A DNA stretch of 64,000 nucleotides from Coffea arabica (GCF_036785885.1 NC_092322.1:12484466-12548465); one strand, 5' to 3'. Shown: positions 50,001 through 62,329, counted from the stretch's first letter. Numbers and translations: made by a program. The notes: generated by a model not told the origin, from the sequence alone.

Positions 50001-50233
50001 CATTTTTAATCACCAAATTTGATCCTTGCTCCATACCGAAAATTCATCCGGCGAAAAAAATCGCGAAAACCCTAATTTGCCCTAATCTTGGAAACGAAGA
50101 GTGAAACCCTACTTTTTAGGTTCATCTGTACTTATTGTTGAACAATTGGGTAGCAGGGCTTTAATAGATAATAATTTTCTAATAAAAGGCATTTTTTTTT
50201 GAGAAAAATATAAGAAATTTGCGGGTCCTCACA
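47059..50233. mobile_element. Probable solo LTR (3.2 kb) inserted in P450 exon 2
   Basis: It starts TGTGACGACCCCACC and ends GCGGGTCCTCACA, so it has TG...CA termini with a short imperfect inverted repeat, and is flanked by the 5-bp duplication ATTGG (47054-47058 and 50234-50238). No second copy of either end occurs inside, and no gag, protease, integrase or RT frame is found in 3175 bp. The simplest reading is one long LTR left after recombination between the two LTRs of a large element, probably Ty3/gypsy by LTR size. Orientation not determined. A large non-autonomous derivative cannot be excluded. Confidence 0.75.
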
Positions 50234-50541
50234 ATTGGGGCTCACTGTAGTTCGTCTTCTGGTGGCACAATTGGTGCATTGTTTCAATTGGGAACTTCCA
50301 AATGGAATGCTGACTTCAGAGCTGAACATGACTGAGGAATTTGGACTTGTAATGACCAGGGCCAACCATCTGATGGCTGTTCCAACCTATCGATTGAGCA
50401 AATGATTAAGTTAGCAGTTCTTGAAATGTATGGTATCTGTTCTTCGGATGTATTAAGGTTTTGTTAAATGCTAGCAAGTTATCTTAATACCATATCTTTC
50501 ACGGAGATTTCCATCACAAAACGTTGTCAATCACAGAACAT

Positions 50542-52292
50542 TGTCATGGATTATTACTCCAGAGAGATTTTTGGGGAGCAATATAGCTATCAAGGTACAT
50601 GATTTCCAACTTGTAGTCTGTGTTTTCAGACTCGGACCGGACCGGCCGGTCGAACCGGGAACCGGCCAGGCATCCGGTCCAGCTAGTTAAAAAACTCGGA
50701 TATTAAAAACTCGGTCAAACCCGGTCATTTGATCAACCGGGTTTGACCGGTGAACCGGATAATTTGATCAAACCCGGTTTTTTTTTTTGCCCTTTCTGCC
50801 TTTTTTTTTCAGTCAAAAGTTGGACTGACCAACTAAAAAAGAGACGAAATTATCAAAACTTGGGGTCAGCTCCCCTGCTTCTCTTTCCGTACTTTTCTTC
50901 CTTTTTTCTTCAGCTCCAATAACCCTAAAATCTAAAAGCCTCCACCGCTGGCATTTGAGATTCACCGATCGTCGCTTAATCAAGGTTGCCGTTAGTCACT
51001 TGTCCTTCAATCTCTAGCCTCCACTGCCGCAACACCACCAGTTTCTTCAGATTTCAAGGTTCAATCAAGTAATTAACACGCTGGTGAACCGAAGCTAAAT
51101 CTGGTAATTTTTATAATCTAAACCAGTCGTGAAGATGGCTAATTCATTATGTTGAAGTTGATCTGTGACTAAAATTTCAGTATTTTTTTTATTTATTATG
51201 CTGGGCATTTGGGATTTGGATATTATGGGTGAGAATATCACGTCCTTATTAGAGAATCTGAAATTTTGAATTTGATTGTCTCTTCTTGTTTTCAAGTTTC
51301 TTCCATTGATGATTGGTTACTTTTCTTTGTCTGTTCCATCTGGGTTAACCATTTACTGGTTATAATTCGCACAACCATGCTTATATGTCCCTTCACGTTT
51401 CTCTGGTATAGCATCAGTACCAGTGCAAACTGGTTGGATACACTGGATCAAGAATTTTTAAGTTGATAATGATCACACAGTCCAAGCGAATAGTTATCTT
51501 TTCGTTTTGAGAATACACTGGATCAAAAGTTAATAATGTCTGTTACATGAATGAGTCTCTTCTGTAGTTTTGTTGACCAACTTATGTGTTTCCTACCTCA
51601 AAGGCTGATGGATACAATTATCAGCCGTACTAGTACCATGGACATAAATGGTAGAATAATATGCTACAACCATTTAATGCAGTTTTTAATGTCCTGTGGT
51701 CCAATAAAGCAGTAGTCTTTAGTGTAATTTCCTACCTCAATGTCTCTTCAGTCTTCTGTAGTTTTTAATGTGCAGCTTGATGATGAGGATGATCTTGATG
51801 ACATCGATATCGAAAGTTATGAAATTGGAGAAAAGGGTGATGAAGATGAAGATGAAGATAAAGAATGGCTTAGATAGTTCTTTGGTTTAGAAATTGAACG
51901 TGTTGTTTTATTTAGATTGATATTTATCAAGCATTTGAACATGAGCTTGTTACCTTATTTGGATTGCTATTTGTCAGGGATTAAACATGTATGGGATTTC
52001 TATTTTATAAATTTTGTAAGTTTGGATGAATTTGGTGAATTGGATATAAATTTAGATGATTGGATTCTTTGGTTATATTTTATAAATTTGATTTGCAGGA
52101 ATATATATATATATATATATAATCTATATATGACGTCATTCGGTTCGACCCCTATTGACCCCGATCGAACCCATTGACCCCTGGACCCTTAAGCTCGGCC
52201 GAGTCGATTCCCGGGCCGAGTCTGAAAACATAGCTTGTAGTTACCAGGGCTAGACATCTGAGGGTTGTTCCTAGCTATCCACTCAGCATATA
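50542..52292 (+). pseudogene. P450 exon-2 relic, subgroup B, split by a hAT element
   Basis: 50542-50617 encodes TPERFLGSNIAIKVHDFQL (the PERF region). After the hAT insertion, 52234-52292 encodes LVVTRARHLRVVPSYPLS followed by a stop, the normal C-terminus. The heme-binding loop between them was already lost before the insertion, since the target duplication joins these two pieces directly. Non-functional. Confidence 0.85.
50618..52233. mobile_element. hAT-type transposon, second family, non-autonomous
   Basis: 1616 bp, ends CTGTGTTTTCAGACTCGG and CCGAGTCTGAAAACATAG (inverted, one mismatch), flanked by a perfect 8-bp duplication CTTGTAGT (50610-50617 and 52234-52241). Subterminal GGTCGAACCGGG/CCGGTTTGACC repeats on the left and GTTCGACCCC near the right end. 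Near 51775-51878 an open stretch ends in an acidic tail (DDEDDLDDIDIES...EDEDEDKEWLR) resembling the extreme C-terminus of a hAT transposase; the catalytic part is missing. Confidence 0.9.
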
Positions 52293-53425
52293 ATGCCTGA
52301 AAGTGCATAACTGTAATATCCATTCTGTCTAGCATGTATTGTGGATTTTTGCTCTATTGTTATCAATTTTATTTGGAGTGCAATTCCTAGCAACATTAGG
52401 AGCACTAAGAAGATAGTGCCCATGCCAGCAATGACTATGGCAGTTTTTTTTCCTGCTTGCTACTAGTATCTTTACTTCAATTTTCTCATACGATTTTTGT
52501 GTAAAAATTAAAAAAAAAATTATGTTCAATGTTTTGTTCCTGATACTAAATTTATCTTAAACATAAATAATTTGGAATAAACTGTAACTCCAAGAAAATC
52601 AATAAGGATATATATACCAATGGATGAGATCATGAATTGTGGCCGGGATTGTATTAATTGACCAATATTTGTTCTTTTCTTTGTCCATAAAGTTTCGAGA
52701 ATGATAATGGGATATGTAAATCTTAACAAACACAAGCAAATGAAACCAATGGCCTAATCAAAAAAAAAAAAATTTTAAAAAAAAGGGAAAAAGGAAAACT
52801 AAATGGTCCAAAAAAAGATAATATTGAAGAGTCTACTTTTCTATAGCAAATCAATGCATCTTTAATTATTTTAGATAGCAACAAGTTATTATTATTTTAT
52901 TTGGTAGTAGTTGTCCATAGGAAATGAGTTTAACTGTTCCCATTAATTTCCTTTTTTGACTTGTAACTGATGTGTGATGAAAGCCACTACTCGCTCAAGC
53001 AACTTTTATTTTGTTAACTGTGGAATTCAATAGTGTCACTAAAAGGATTCTAATTATATCATATACACAGTAACTCTGAAAGTTACCAATATATATTAAC
53101 ACTCTTTTAATTCTTAATTTGTATTACTTAAGATTTATAAAATTGTACATAAAACAGGGGATAGAAAAACTCAGAACATAGAGACAAGGCGATAGGATGG
53201 ATAACAGGAAAATTAGTGGCTGAGAGTCGTCTGTAACCTTCAATTCTACAGCATCTGGAATTTTTTTTTTTTCCTTAATGAAAATATCAAAAGATTATGG
53301 GCGTGCATGATATATTTCGAGTGTGGGACATGAGTAATGGCAGACTTAGATATTGAGAATTAGAACTCAGAAGAGAATATTTGAAATTAGCAGCACACAA
53401 TAAGTGGGGCTATATATTTATACCA
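52293..53425. other. Intergenic AT-rich DNA
   Basis: No gene recognised; A-runs at 52756-52790 and T-run near 53262. Confidence 0.4.
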
Positions 53426-53433
53426 AAACAAAA

Positions 53434-53901
53434 TGGCAAATTAAACTTTACTCCCCTGTGGTTTAGTATTTTTTACGTAACCCTTTATGATTTCAAAAGT
53501 TATACATAACCTCCTTATGATTTGAATTAAAGTGTCAAAGTGACAGAAATAATCATTCGCAACGGAGTCACCTAAAATATCAAAATACCTTTATGTAAAG
53601 TTAAAAAATATTTATTAACTAATGGGGGTTATGTGTATATTTTGAAAATCATAAGGGGGTTATGTGATAAAGCATTAAACCATAAAAGGGTTATAAGGTA
53701 AAATATAAAATCATACGAGGTTAGTATGTCATGTATTTATAAGAGTAATTTCGACATTTTAAAAGTTCCGTTACGAATGACCATTTCCGTCACTTTGGCA
53801 CTTTAATTCAAACCATGAGGGGGTTGTGTATAGTTTTTGAAACCATATGGGGGTTCTGTGAAAAAACACTAAACCACAGGGGAATGAAGTGTAATTTGCC
53901 C
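53434..53901. mobile_element. Palindromic MITE, family 1, copy 2
   Basis: 468 bp. The left GGCAAATTAAACTTTACTCC and right GTGTAATTTGCCC ends are inverted, and the flanks AAACAAAA (53426-53433) and AAACGAAA (53902-53909) are an 8-bp duplication with one mismatch. It aligns along its length with 17099-17511 but keeps a right-hand stretch (ACTAAACCACAGGGGAATG) that copy 1 lacks. Confidence 0.85.
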
Positions 53902-54121
53902 AAACGAAAATGATACATTGAAAAGAAGACCAGAAATTTCATTGCATTCTCGCACAATTGTCTACCAACTCTCATGTGGGCTGTTTTATTTCTCCGTTAC
54001 ACACCTTAGGCAACAATTACTGAAATTGAATGCGTCCACATTACTGAATTATTAATTCTTAATGTCAGGTTCATCTTGGTTATGAACCATGGTGCATTTT
54101 TCTAAGGTACCAAATGTTCCC

Positions 54122-54130
54122 TTATATATA
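54122..54130 (+). promoter_or_regulatory. TATA box of the defensin-like gene
   Basis: TTATATATA about 140 bp before the start codon, on the gene's strand; no other good TATA is nearer. Confidence 0.5.
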
Positions 54131-54268
54131 GCCTTCTAATTAATGAAGAGTAAGTTTTCAAGAACCTACAACACAAAAAGTGTACAGTATCTTGTCCAAT
54201 TGATACACTAGACTGTCTATCTCTATTTTGTCCTTCATTCCCAACCATCAAAGTTTCTCTCATTGAAG

Positions 54269-54670
54269 ATGAAGTCTGCTAGAATTGTACTTGTTATGGC
54301 CATTCTTTTCATGTCACTCTATACAGGTAGATTCAATTTTCTTTTTAGAAAAACTAAACAATGAGATTTAAGACATAAAAAAGACACATAATAACATTCT
54401 AATTATATTATTCTATTTCTGTATGCACATTATGATGCGATTTGCCATGATCACACAGGTAGAAGTTGCAGATTGGCCCTAGTGTGCAAGGAGGAAATGC
54501 TGTCTAGGCCACCATTTGCCTGCAAGCAACCGCATTGTGACCAGTTCTGCGCAAGATTGCACCCTAAAGGATGGGGAAAATGTAAAGACCACGACAGATT
54601 CATCTGCCAGTGTTTCTATGTTTGCTACAAAAACGTGCATCTTCCACCAAAAAACCCCAAACATAATTGA
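54269..54670 (+). CDS. Defensin-like secreted cysteine-rich peptide
   Basis: Two exons, 54269-54326 and 54459-54670, with a 132-bp phase-1 intron (ACAG|GTAGAT ... ACACAG|GTAGAA) placed at the end of the signal peptide, the usual layout for plant defensin-like (DEFL) genes. The product is 89 residues. Residues 1-20 (MKSARIVLVMAILFMSLYTG) are a signal peptide. The mature part of ~69 residues has nine Cys. The CSab signature is visible: C-x3-C (CDQFC), gamma-core GKC-x7-C, and C-x-C-x3-C (CQCFYVC); the ninth Cys (RSC) is extra, near the N-terminus. A basic proline-containing tail follows. Probably apoplastic; antimicrobial or signalling role is inference. Confidence 0.82.
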
Positions 54671-55867
54671 CTAAATTTTACACAAGTTTGCCCTTTCCTC
54701 CATATATAGGTATGGTCATAAAAGTTTGTCTTCTTGAAGAATGATACATTGACTTGTTGAACTTTGGCATTTCTAGACATATGCCTGTCCCTTTTCTTTC
54801 CATTTGTTGATTTAGCACTATGCAAATGTTCTGGTGGATCTTTTTAAAAATTCCTTTCTTTTGTGTTCCAAAAAAAATTTTGTTTCTAGTTGAATTATTC
54901 TTTTGTTGGTATCATCAACTTCCTTTCTTGAAGATGTCTTTTTTTTTTATTAGTTCTATGCAATTAATTTTACGTCTTCTCCAACCTATTTAGCCATTAG
55001 TCCAAATTAATCTTGAAGGTAATGCTCTTGTAATCTGGAATCTTTACCATTAATATTCATAATTGTTACATCAAACCCTATTTTAGAATATATAATTACG
55101 CAATTTTCTAAAATCTCAAGCGTTATAGTCTTTTTTAATACATGTTTGGGAGTCTCAAAATCAGAGTGTACCAATACCTATAAGAATGAATATACATACT
55201 CTCAGTAACGTAAATAACTTAGCATGCAATTCATCAAGACCAACCATTCACTAGAAAATTATTTGAGGCGCAATATTTTGATATCTGGACCATTAATCTC
55301 CTTTAATCGTTCTGAACTGGCAATTTTTTATGCAGCTTCTCCAAGCAAGCAGATACCTAATCCTGTATTTCAAGAAATTTTGTAATTTGAAAACAAAAAT
55401 TCTCGGTACTCGCCAATCTAATAGAACAAACAAGTTCTAAAATCAATACCAAATTTCTGGACCATTTTCAATATTAGTTCTCAGTCTATAGAACATAGAC
55501 AGCATATGAAACGGGATGCTAGGTAAGTTCATCTTTCACGAGTTAACGAACTGAGAGTTTTCCTGTGTTTGAACTCGATTTGGTCGGTTTGAATTTGACT
55601 CAAACTCGATGCTAACCTAGCTTCAGTCAAGCTTTAATTAATCCAACTCACTAGCGCTCGCAAGAAGTTTGATTCGTTTGCACAAACACACTTAAAAACT
55701 TCCCCTTCACAAGGACCAAGAGAATCATTGCGTCAACCGTAATGTACATTATCACACAAATGCTGCATAGTCTTGTATTTGTTTACTTAATTATGCTATG
55801 TTTAGGAAAGTTTGTTTATCTTTCCCAAATCAAGAACTTGCATAAACGTGTGACCAAAATCCAAACA
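54671..55867. other. Intergenic DNA
   Basis: No gene recognised. The sequence from 55742 stays open in frame into the pseudogene that follows but has no family features before the signal-peptide Met at 55868. Confidence 0.45.
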
Positions 55868-57455
<1,588 letters not shown>

Positions 57456-57683
57456 AAGTGCATGAAAACTTGTTTCTGCATCAATCACTTGTGTGTTCCG
57501 GGCCTGCATCATCTTCTTTTCTCTCAAGCCTCATTCCAGTAAGGATAAATAAAAGTTTCATTCCCTGAGAATTGTTACGGTTACATAGACATAAATTTTG
57601 CTAACATCTCCTCAGCTTTGATAGAACTTTTTTTTTTTTGAAAGTCTCAGCTTTGGCAATATGTAAGTGGTTCTTTCTAGACT

Positions 57684-57862
57684 TTTTTTTTCTTTTTTTT
57701 TTTTTTTAGGTGTGTCTCGCAGGGAGTGAACCCCGCAGACTATTCACCACCCTCAGCAACTTGCTGGCAGCAAGGTTCGAACCAGGGACCTGAGGCTCCA
57801 TCTTCAGCAACTTCAACCACCAGACCAAACCCCTGAGGGCAAAACAAAGAATGTTACCAATA
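57684..57862 (-). mobile_element. tRNA-derived SINE, minus strand
   Basis: Flanked by a perfect 14-bp duplication GTTCTTTCTAGACT (57670-57683 and 57863-57876). On the minus strand it has an A-box-like region (TTTGGTCTGGTGGTTGAAG), a B-box GGTTCGAACC, a body, and an A-rich tail (the T-run at 57684-57708 on the plus strand). Confidence 0.9.
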
Positions 57863-57876
57863 GTTCTTTCTAGACT

Positions 57877-58238
57877 AGCATGCCGGTTATCGATTTCAAT
57901 GTAAACAATTTAGAACTCCAAAACTGCCTTGTTAATGCTATAATTCCAATGCAACTATGTGTTCACAAATGGTAAAGTAACTGGGGATAATGCTACAGCA
58001 TAGTTTAAACAATAAAGATCAATTTTAAGGGGAATTTTGTACATTTGTTCAAAGGATAATATCGACACGCAAGAGCAATCCTCATTCGTTTTTCTATGTT
58101 TAATTCTTTCTTTATATTCTTTCCTCCACTCATTCTGGAAAAAATAAATAAAAACCAATTTATCCCATTATCTTTGTTGCTTATGGGGATTAAGGCATTT
58201 TTATGCACAAAGGGCACATTACATTTTCTTATCCTTAT

Positions 58239-58276
<38 letters not shown>

Positions 58277-59000
58277 ACTAATTATCTTATATATATCTAA
58301 TAAGAAAAAAAAAACTATTTTTGCTGGTGAGTGTCTTGTGGGCTGTTCCACTCTTCAATCACATTCATCCAACATGGCTCCACATTAATTTTGTTACACA
58401 TTTTACAAATTGCTTAAGAATTTTCAGTCATCCTTGATCCACTGAGGTTAACATATATGGTAATGATGTGCAACCAAATTTACATCAGGCAAAACAGCTT
58501 GGCACACTAAACATTTGATGAATTTGACATTTATGGCAATAATTGTTCATGCACTAATAGCACTTTATTAATTAAATACAGTTAAACACAAATAATGTCG
58601 TAGGCCTTTATCATTTGCTGATATCTCAAGTTTCATTTCTGCAAGGATAATTAGAAGTTTCATTCTCTGATATTAGTCACAATCGCAGAGAACCATTTAC
58701 TGATCTTTTAGATTGGGCTAACACCCCCTTAGCTTTGAAAACCTCTTATTGGTTTTTTTTTTTTTTATAATAACATCCCGGATAGTGATGTCAAATGAAA
58801 AATCAGAATTCCAAAAATGCGTTCTTAATGCTATATTTTAAACGGTTTGTCTGACTGGGGCACCCATTAATATATATTTCAGGTATTATACTTTTGAAAA
58901 TATAAGATTAATTAGGCAAAATAAATAAATACAAGGGAGTGTAGGCAAGATTAAATAGGGAGAATATATGAATGCAAGAAAGAATAACAATTAATTGTTA
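57877..59000. other. Intergenic DNA
   Basis: No gene recognised; (AT)n microsatellite at 58241-58273. Confidence 0.45.
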
Positions 59001-59008
59001 GTATAGTA

Positions 59009-60310
59009 TAGAAGTGGCAAAATGGATATATGGTTGATAAATGGTTTTAGTTAAATGGATAGTGGATCAAATTGATCCAATCCAATTAAAACCATTTAAT
59101 AAATGGATCTAAATGGATGTCATTTAAATGGATAGTGTAAACCATGATCCATCCATTTATCCATTTACTCTTCCAAATCCTAAATTTAAGATCCAAATAT
59201 TTTTTTCTAAAAAATACAGATCCCCAAAGTTTTATCCTTAAATCACCTAAAACCTTTTGGTAATAACAAATGCTTGTACTGTTACTTTATTTCAGTTCTT
59301 CATAAAATTAGTTTAGTTCCAAGAAAATTTAACTGTCCTTTCATCATTACTTTAAGTATCATTTTGTAAAGTAATGAACAATTAAGAACTTAGCTATATT
59401 TTTATAACTTTTGAATGAATTGAATACGGCTTTACAGTGAAAAAAAGTTTACGTTTCCAATTTTTTGCACTCCTGTTCAAGAGTGATGTCTTGAATAAAA
59501 GTGGAGTTCTAATAAGAAATCTTATGTTATTTGACAAGTAAATTATTTTCATCACATGTGCACGTAGTACCTAAACATATATAAAACTCCTTATTATACC
59601 ATTGATATACAAGCTACCTTATATTACTTAGTAAATTAGGTATATATATATTTTTTTGGATAGTTGGGTTGGGTGATAAAGGGAGAGGAATTGAAAGTAT
59701 GAGGATTTGGAAAAAAAAAAAAAAAAAGGTGTCATTTACATATCTTAACCAATGTTGCGGGGACACTCGTTAGAAAAATTCTTTTATAATTAAAAGAATT
59801 AAAAAAATAAAAATTATTTTGACACTGCATGATGCATTCTCGCTTTTTCTTTACTTAAGAATATAAATGTTTGCAATCATTACTACATGAGAGTTTAATT
59901 AAAAAAAAACAAGAGTAGAGACTAAAATATAATTTTGAAAAGTATGGAAGAAGTCTAGGAACTAGAAGCAAATAAATTGTAATTAATGTTATTGGCAACT
60001 TGGCATGTGAGGAAGTTATGAAAGAAAGAATAGGTGGTCCCACAAAATTAATTTGACATATGAGGAAGTTATGAAGAAAAAAATAGATTGTCCCACAAGA
60101 TTTTCTCACATTTTTATAAATGTGTTTTCTATTTTTTAAGTTAAATGGATGTATATGGATAAGATGGATAATCCATTTAAATCCACCAACATAATTGGAT
60201 TTAAATGGTTATCCATTTAAAACCATTGAATTTATATGGATAATCCAAATCCATTTAAGGTTGGTTTATATGGATGGATTGGTGGATATGAATCCATTTT
60301 GCCACTTCTA
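59009..60310 (-). mobile_element. hAT-type non-autonomous transposon, copy 2 (inverted)
   Basis: 1302 bp, same ends as 33264-34560 (TAGAAGTGGCAAAATGGAT inverted at both borders) and a perfect 8-bp duplication GTATAGTA (59001-59008 and 60311-60318). The sequence is nearly identical to copy 1 in the opposite orientation; small differences lie in A/T runs and scattered bases. It is inserted beside an (AT)n tract (60323-60358). Confidence 0.95.
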
Positions 60311-60316
60311 GTATAG

Positions 60317-60318
<2 letters not shown>

Positions 60319-60359
<41 letters not shown>

Positions 60360-61085
60360 TATGTTAGATAAACACTAGATGTATATATTAACGAGTGCCC
60401 TAAAAGCACCCGTTACAAAAGCTCTATTTTTAATATGTTCGATGGAATAATTTCTTATATCTATTATGTCCAAGGGTTAGGTCCATACAAAACCCGGATA
60501 TGCAAAATAAGTACTCGAATGGGAATTTTGTATAATTTCTCAATTTGCCTGATTAGCTTTGTTTGCTTCGATTCATTAGGCAGAACGGACACCTTCTCCA
60601 AACGGTATCATGCACAGAAAACTATAGAGTAAACTTCACAGCTAAGTACAAAAACCAGATTAAACTATAGAAATAAATTATTTTGCCATACAAATGCGGA
60701 CTTGTCTTCCGCTCTCGAGTCACATGGAGCTAACGAACAAGAGAGTTAATAATAATTCAAGATACTCGGAATAGGCTGCTACAAGGCCGCGCAATTCCAA
60801 GCCGATTGTGTGAAAAGTTCGCCCAATGAATTTTCAACACATCAGCTCAAATGGGGCAGTTGAAATACCGAAATAAAAAAAAAAAAAAAACCAAACCTAA
60901 TTCAAGATGGACCCTTAATCTACCGGTCCACCTACAAGTACATGCTTCTCTAATCACATACCGTATCCGAGGCTATTTTGATTCCTTATGCGGGATCACA
61001 AGATCCTCATCATAAAGAAATTTTGAACCAAAAAAAAAAAAAAAAAGAAAGAACAGGAATAGAACATAAAATAAATTACACCACT
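60319..61085. other. Intergenic DNA downstream of the ERF gene
   Basis: Contains (AT)n at 60323-60358 and A-runs at 60875-60891 and 61029-61046. No gene recognised. Confidence 0.45.
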
Positions 61086-61089
61086 CGAC

Positions 61090-61235
61090 CGTTAATCAGA
61101 TGGGATAGTATCTCGTAGGTCACCAGTTCGAATCTTGCTAATATAGTATTGTGCTTGTGTCCTTTGGATAAGGCTCTGCAACTCAGAATGGGAATTAGTC
61201 TAGTTAACCATCTCTTGGCAAAAAAAAAAAAAAAA
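61090..61235 (+). mobile_element. tRNA-derived SINE abutting the ERF stop codon
   Basis: A-box-like GTTAATCAGATGGGA, B-box-like GTTCGAATCTT, body, and a 15-17 A tail ending at 61235. The very next triplet (61236-61238) is the stop codon of the minus-strand ERF gene. The left border is approximate: only a short AAAATAA is common to both flanks. Confidence 0.65.
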
Positions 61236-62159
61236 TCAAAAATAATAAGAGGAGGGCAAATGGAGAGGTTCAAAACTCTCCAAATCGGAGACCGGGGGCA
61301 TCTGACTGAACAGTGGGCTATGCACGAAAATGGTGGAATCAAAGCCCAGCCCAGGATGTTTCTGACAGTAAGATGAGGCAGGTTCTGTGGTGGGCTCATC
61401 TGTGTAGGTGCCACACAGGCGTGTCGAGGGTTCAGCCCAAACCTCACTCGAAAAGGCCGAAGGTAGAGCAGGAAGCTGTTCCGACCCACCAGCATCTCCC
61501 GAAGAGTTGGAGTAGTGGTGGGAAGAGTCAAAATGGTGAAGAATACCCTCAGCTGCAGAAACTGAAGGTTGCTGATGATAATGACTTTTTGGATTTGCAT
61601 ATACATCTCCAGGAGTCCCTGAATAGCCATCATAGTAACTACTATACTCCATTTTGGAATGCCCAACTCTTGAATAGAGATAATCCTGACTACCGCACTG
61701 GGAAATTTGCTGATGCTGCTGTTGCTGGTGCTGATGATGAAATTGCAGAACTTCTCCTTCCTGCTGTTGTTGTACTAGGGAGTTAATATGATCATGGTGG
61801 TATCCAAAACCGCGAAGATTATTTTGAATGGATCGGTGATTAGGCGCGATGGTTTCCTCGGGGCATATGATGGCTGTGACAGATGAGCCAGGGGGCATGT
61901 CTGAGTAGACAAAGTTAGTACGAGCACGAGCGCCCCGCATTGAGCGAGCAGCTTTGTCGTAGGCAAGGGCAGCTTCCTCGGCCGTGTCAAACGTCCCAAG
62001 CCAATGCCTTTCTTTGGTTGTTGGATCGCGTATCTCCGCGGCAAATCGTCCCCATGGCCTCCTCCTTACTCCCAGGAATTTTACTGCATCTCCACCTGTT
62101 TCCTGCTGCATCTTGACTTGGGCTTGCTGCTTCTTTTTGCCACTGCTAGATGATGACAT
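61236..62159 (-). CDS. LEP: AP2/ERF transcription factor, LEAFY PETIOLE (ERF086) type
   Basis: Single exon, 307 residues. A short Ser/Lys-rich N-terminus is followed by one AP2 domain (residues ~28-84). It contains the YRG/RAYD elements ([30 protein letters not shown]) and the Ala and Asp residues typical of ERF rather than DREB proteins. [16 protein letters not shown] directly followed by MPPGSSVT is characteristic of subgroup VIIIb proteins (LEP, ESR1/DRN, PUCHI). A His/Gln-rich stretch (~140-160) and the C-terminal VHSP(L/M)FS(Q/R)MPPVSD motif point to LEP specifically. Nuclear DNA-binding regulator of meristem and leaf/petiole development by homology. A TATA box lies at 62319-62329 (minus strand). 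The stop codon touches the poly-A tail of a SINE, so the native last residues may have been altered. Confidence 0.92.
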   Translation of the reverse strand: MSSSSSGKKKQQAQVKMQQETGGDAVKFLGVRRRPWGRFAAEIRDPTTKERHWLGTFDTAEEAALAYDKAARSMRGARARTNFVYSDMPPGSSVTAIICPEETIAPNHRSIQNNLRGFGYHHDHINSLVQQQQEGEVLQFHHQHQQQQHQQISQCGSQDYLYSRVGHSKMEYSSYYDGYSGTPGDVYANPKSHYHQQPSVSAAEGILHHFDSSHHYSNSSGDAGGSEQLPALPSAFSSEVWAEPSTRLCGTYTDEPTTEPASSYCQKHPGLGFDSTIFVHSPLFSQMPPVSDLESFEPLHLPSSYYF

Positions 62160-62318
62160 TGATGATAGTGATATGTGTGTGTGGAATATGTAGCTTTCTT
62201 CTGTATCAAGATTAAGCTAAGGTGACTGCTACTAGTAGTAGTTGGATTTCTTATAGATGGATGGTAGTTGCTTTCTTCTATTTGTCATAGGGTGCCATTT
62301 TATGTAGTCAATGAGTGG

Positions 62319-62329
62319 ATATATATAGT
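62319..62329 (-). promoter_or_regulatory. TATA box of the ERF gene
   Basis: CTATATATATC on the minus strand, ~160 bp upstream of the start codon. Confidence 0.55.

Larger units (their letters stand above)
45020..50405 (+). pseudogene. Cytochrome P450, subgroup B, interrupted by two transposon insertions
   Basis: Exon 1 45020-46213, intron 46214-46610 (ATG|GTAAGT ... TTCAG|GAC), exon 2 46611-50405. A 301-bp MITE (45647-45947) sits in exon 1 and a 3175-bp LTR-type insertion (47059-50233) in exon 2, the latter just after the heme loop [10 protein letters not shown]. Each has a target duplication. Excluding the insertions and one copy of each duplication, the exon lengths are 885 and 615 bp, both multiples of three, with no stop in the remaining host sequence. 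The gene was therefore intact until hit. Anchor, hinge [15 protein letters not shown]-helix, EALR, PERF and the Cys loop are all present. Now non-functional unless the insertions are spliced out, for which there is no evidence. Confidence 0.93.

Noticed and set aside
61076-61666. 196-codon minus-strand frame and a 157-codon plus-strand frame at 61313-61786
   Set aside because: Both overlap the LEP-type ERF gene in other frames, and the ERF frame has clear conserved motifs.
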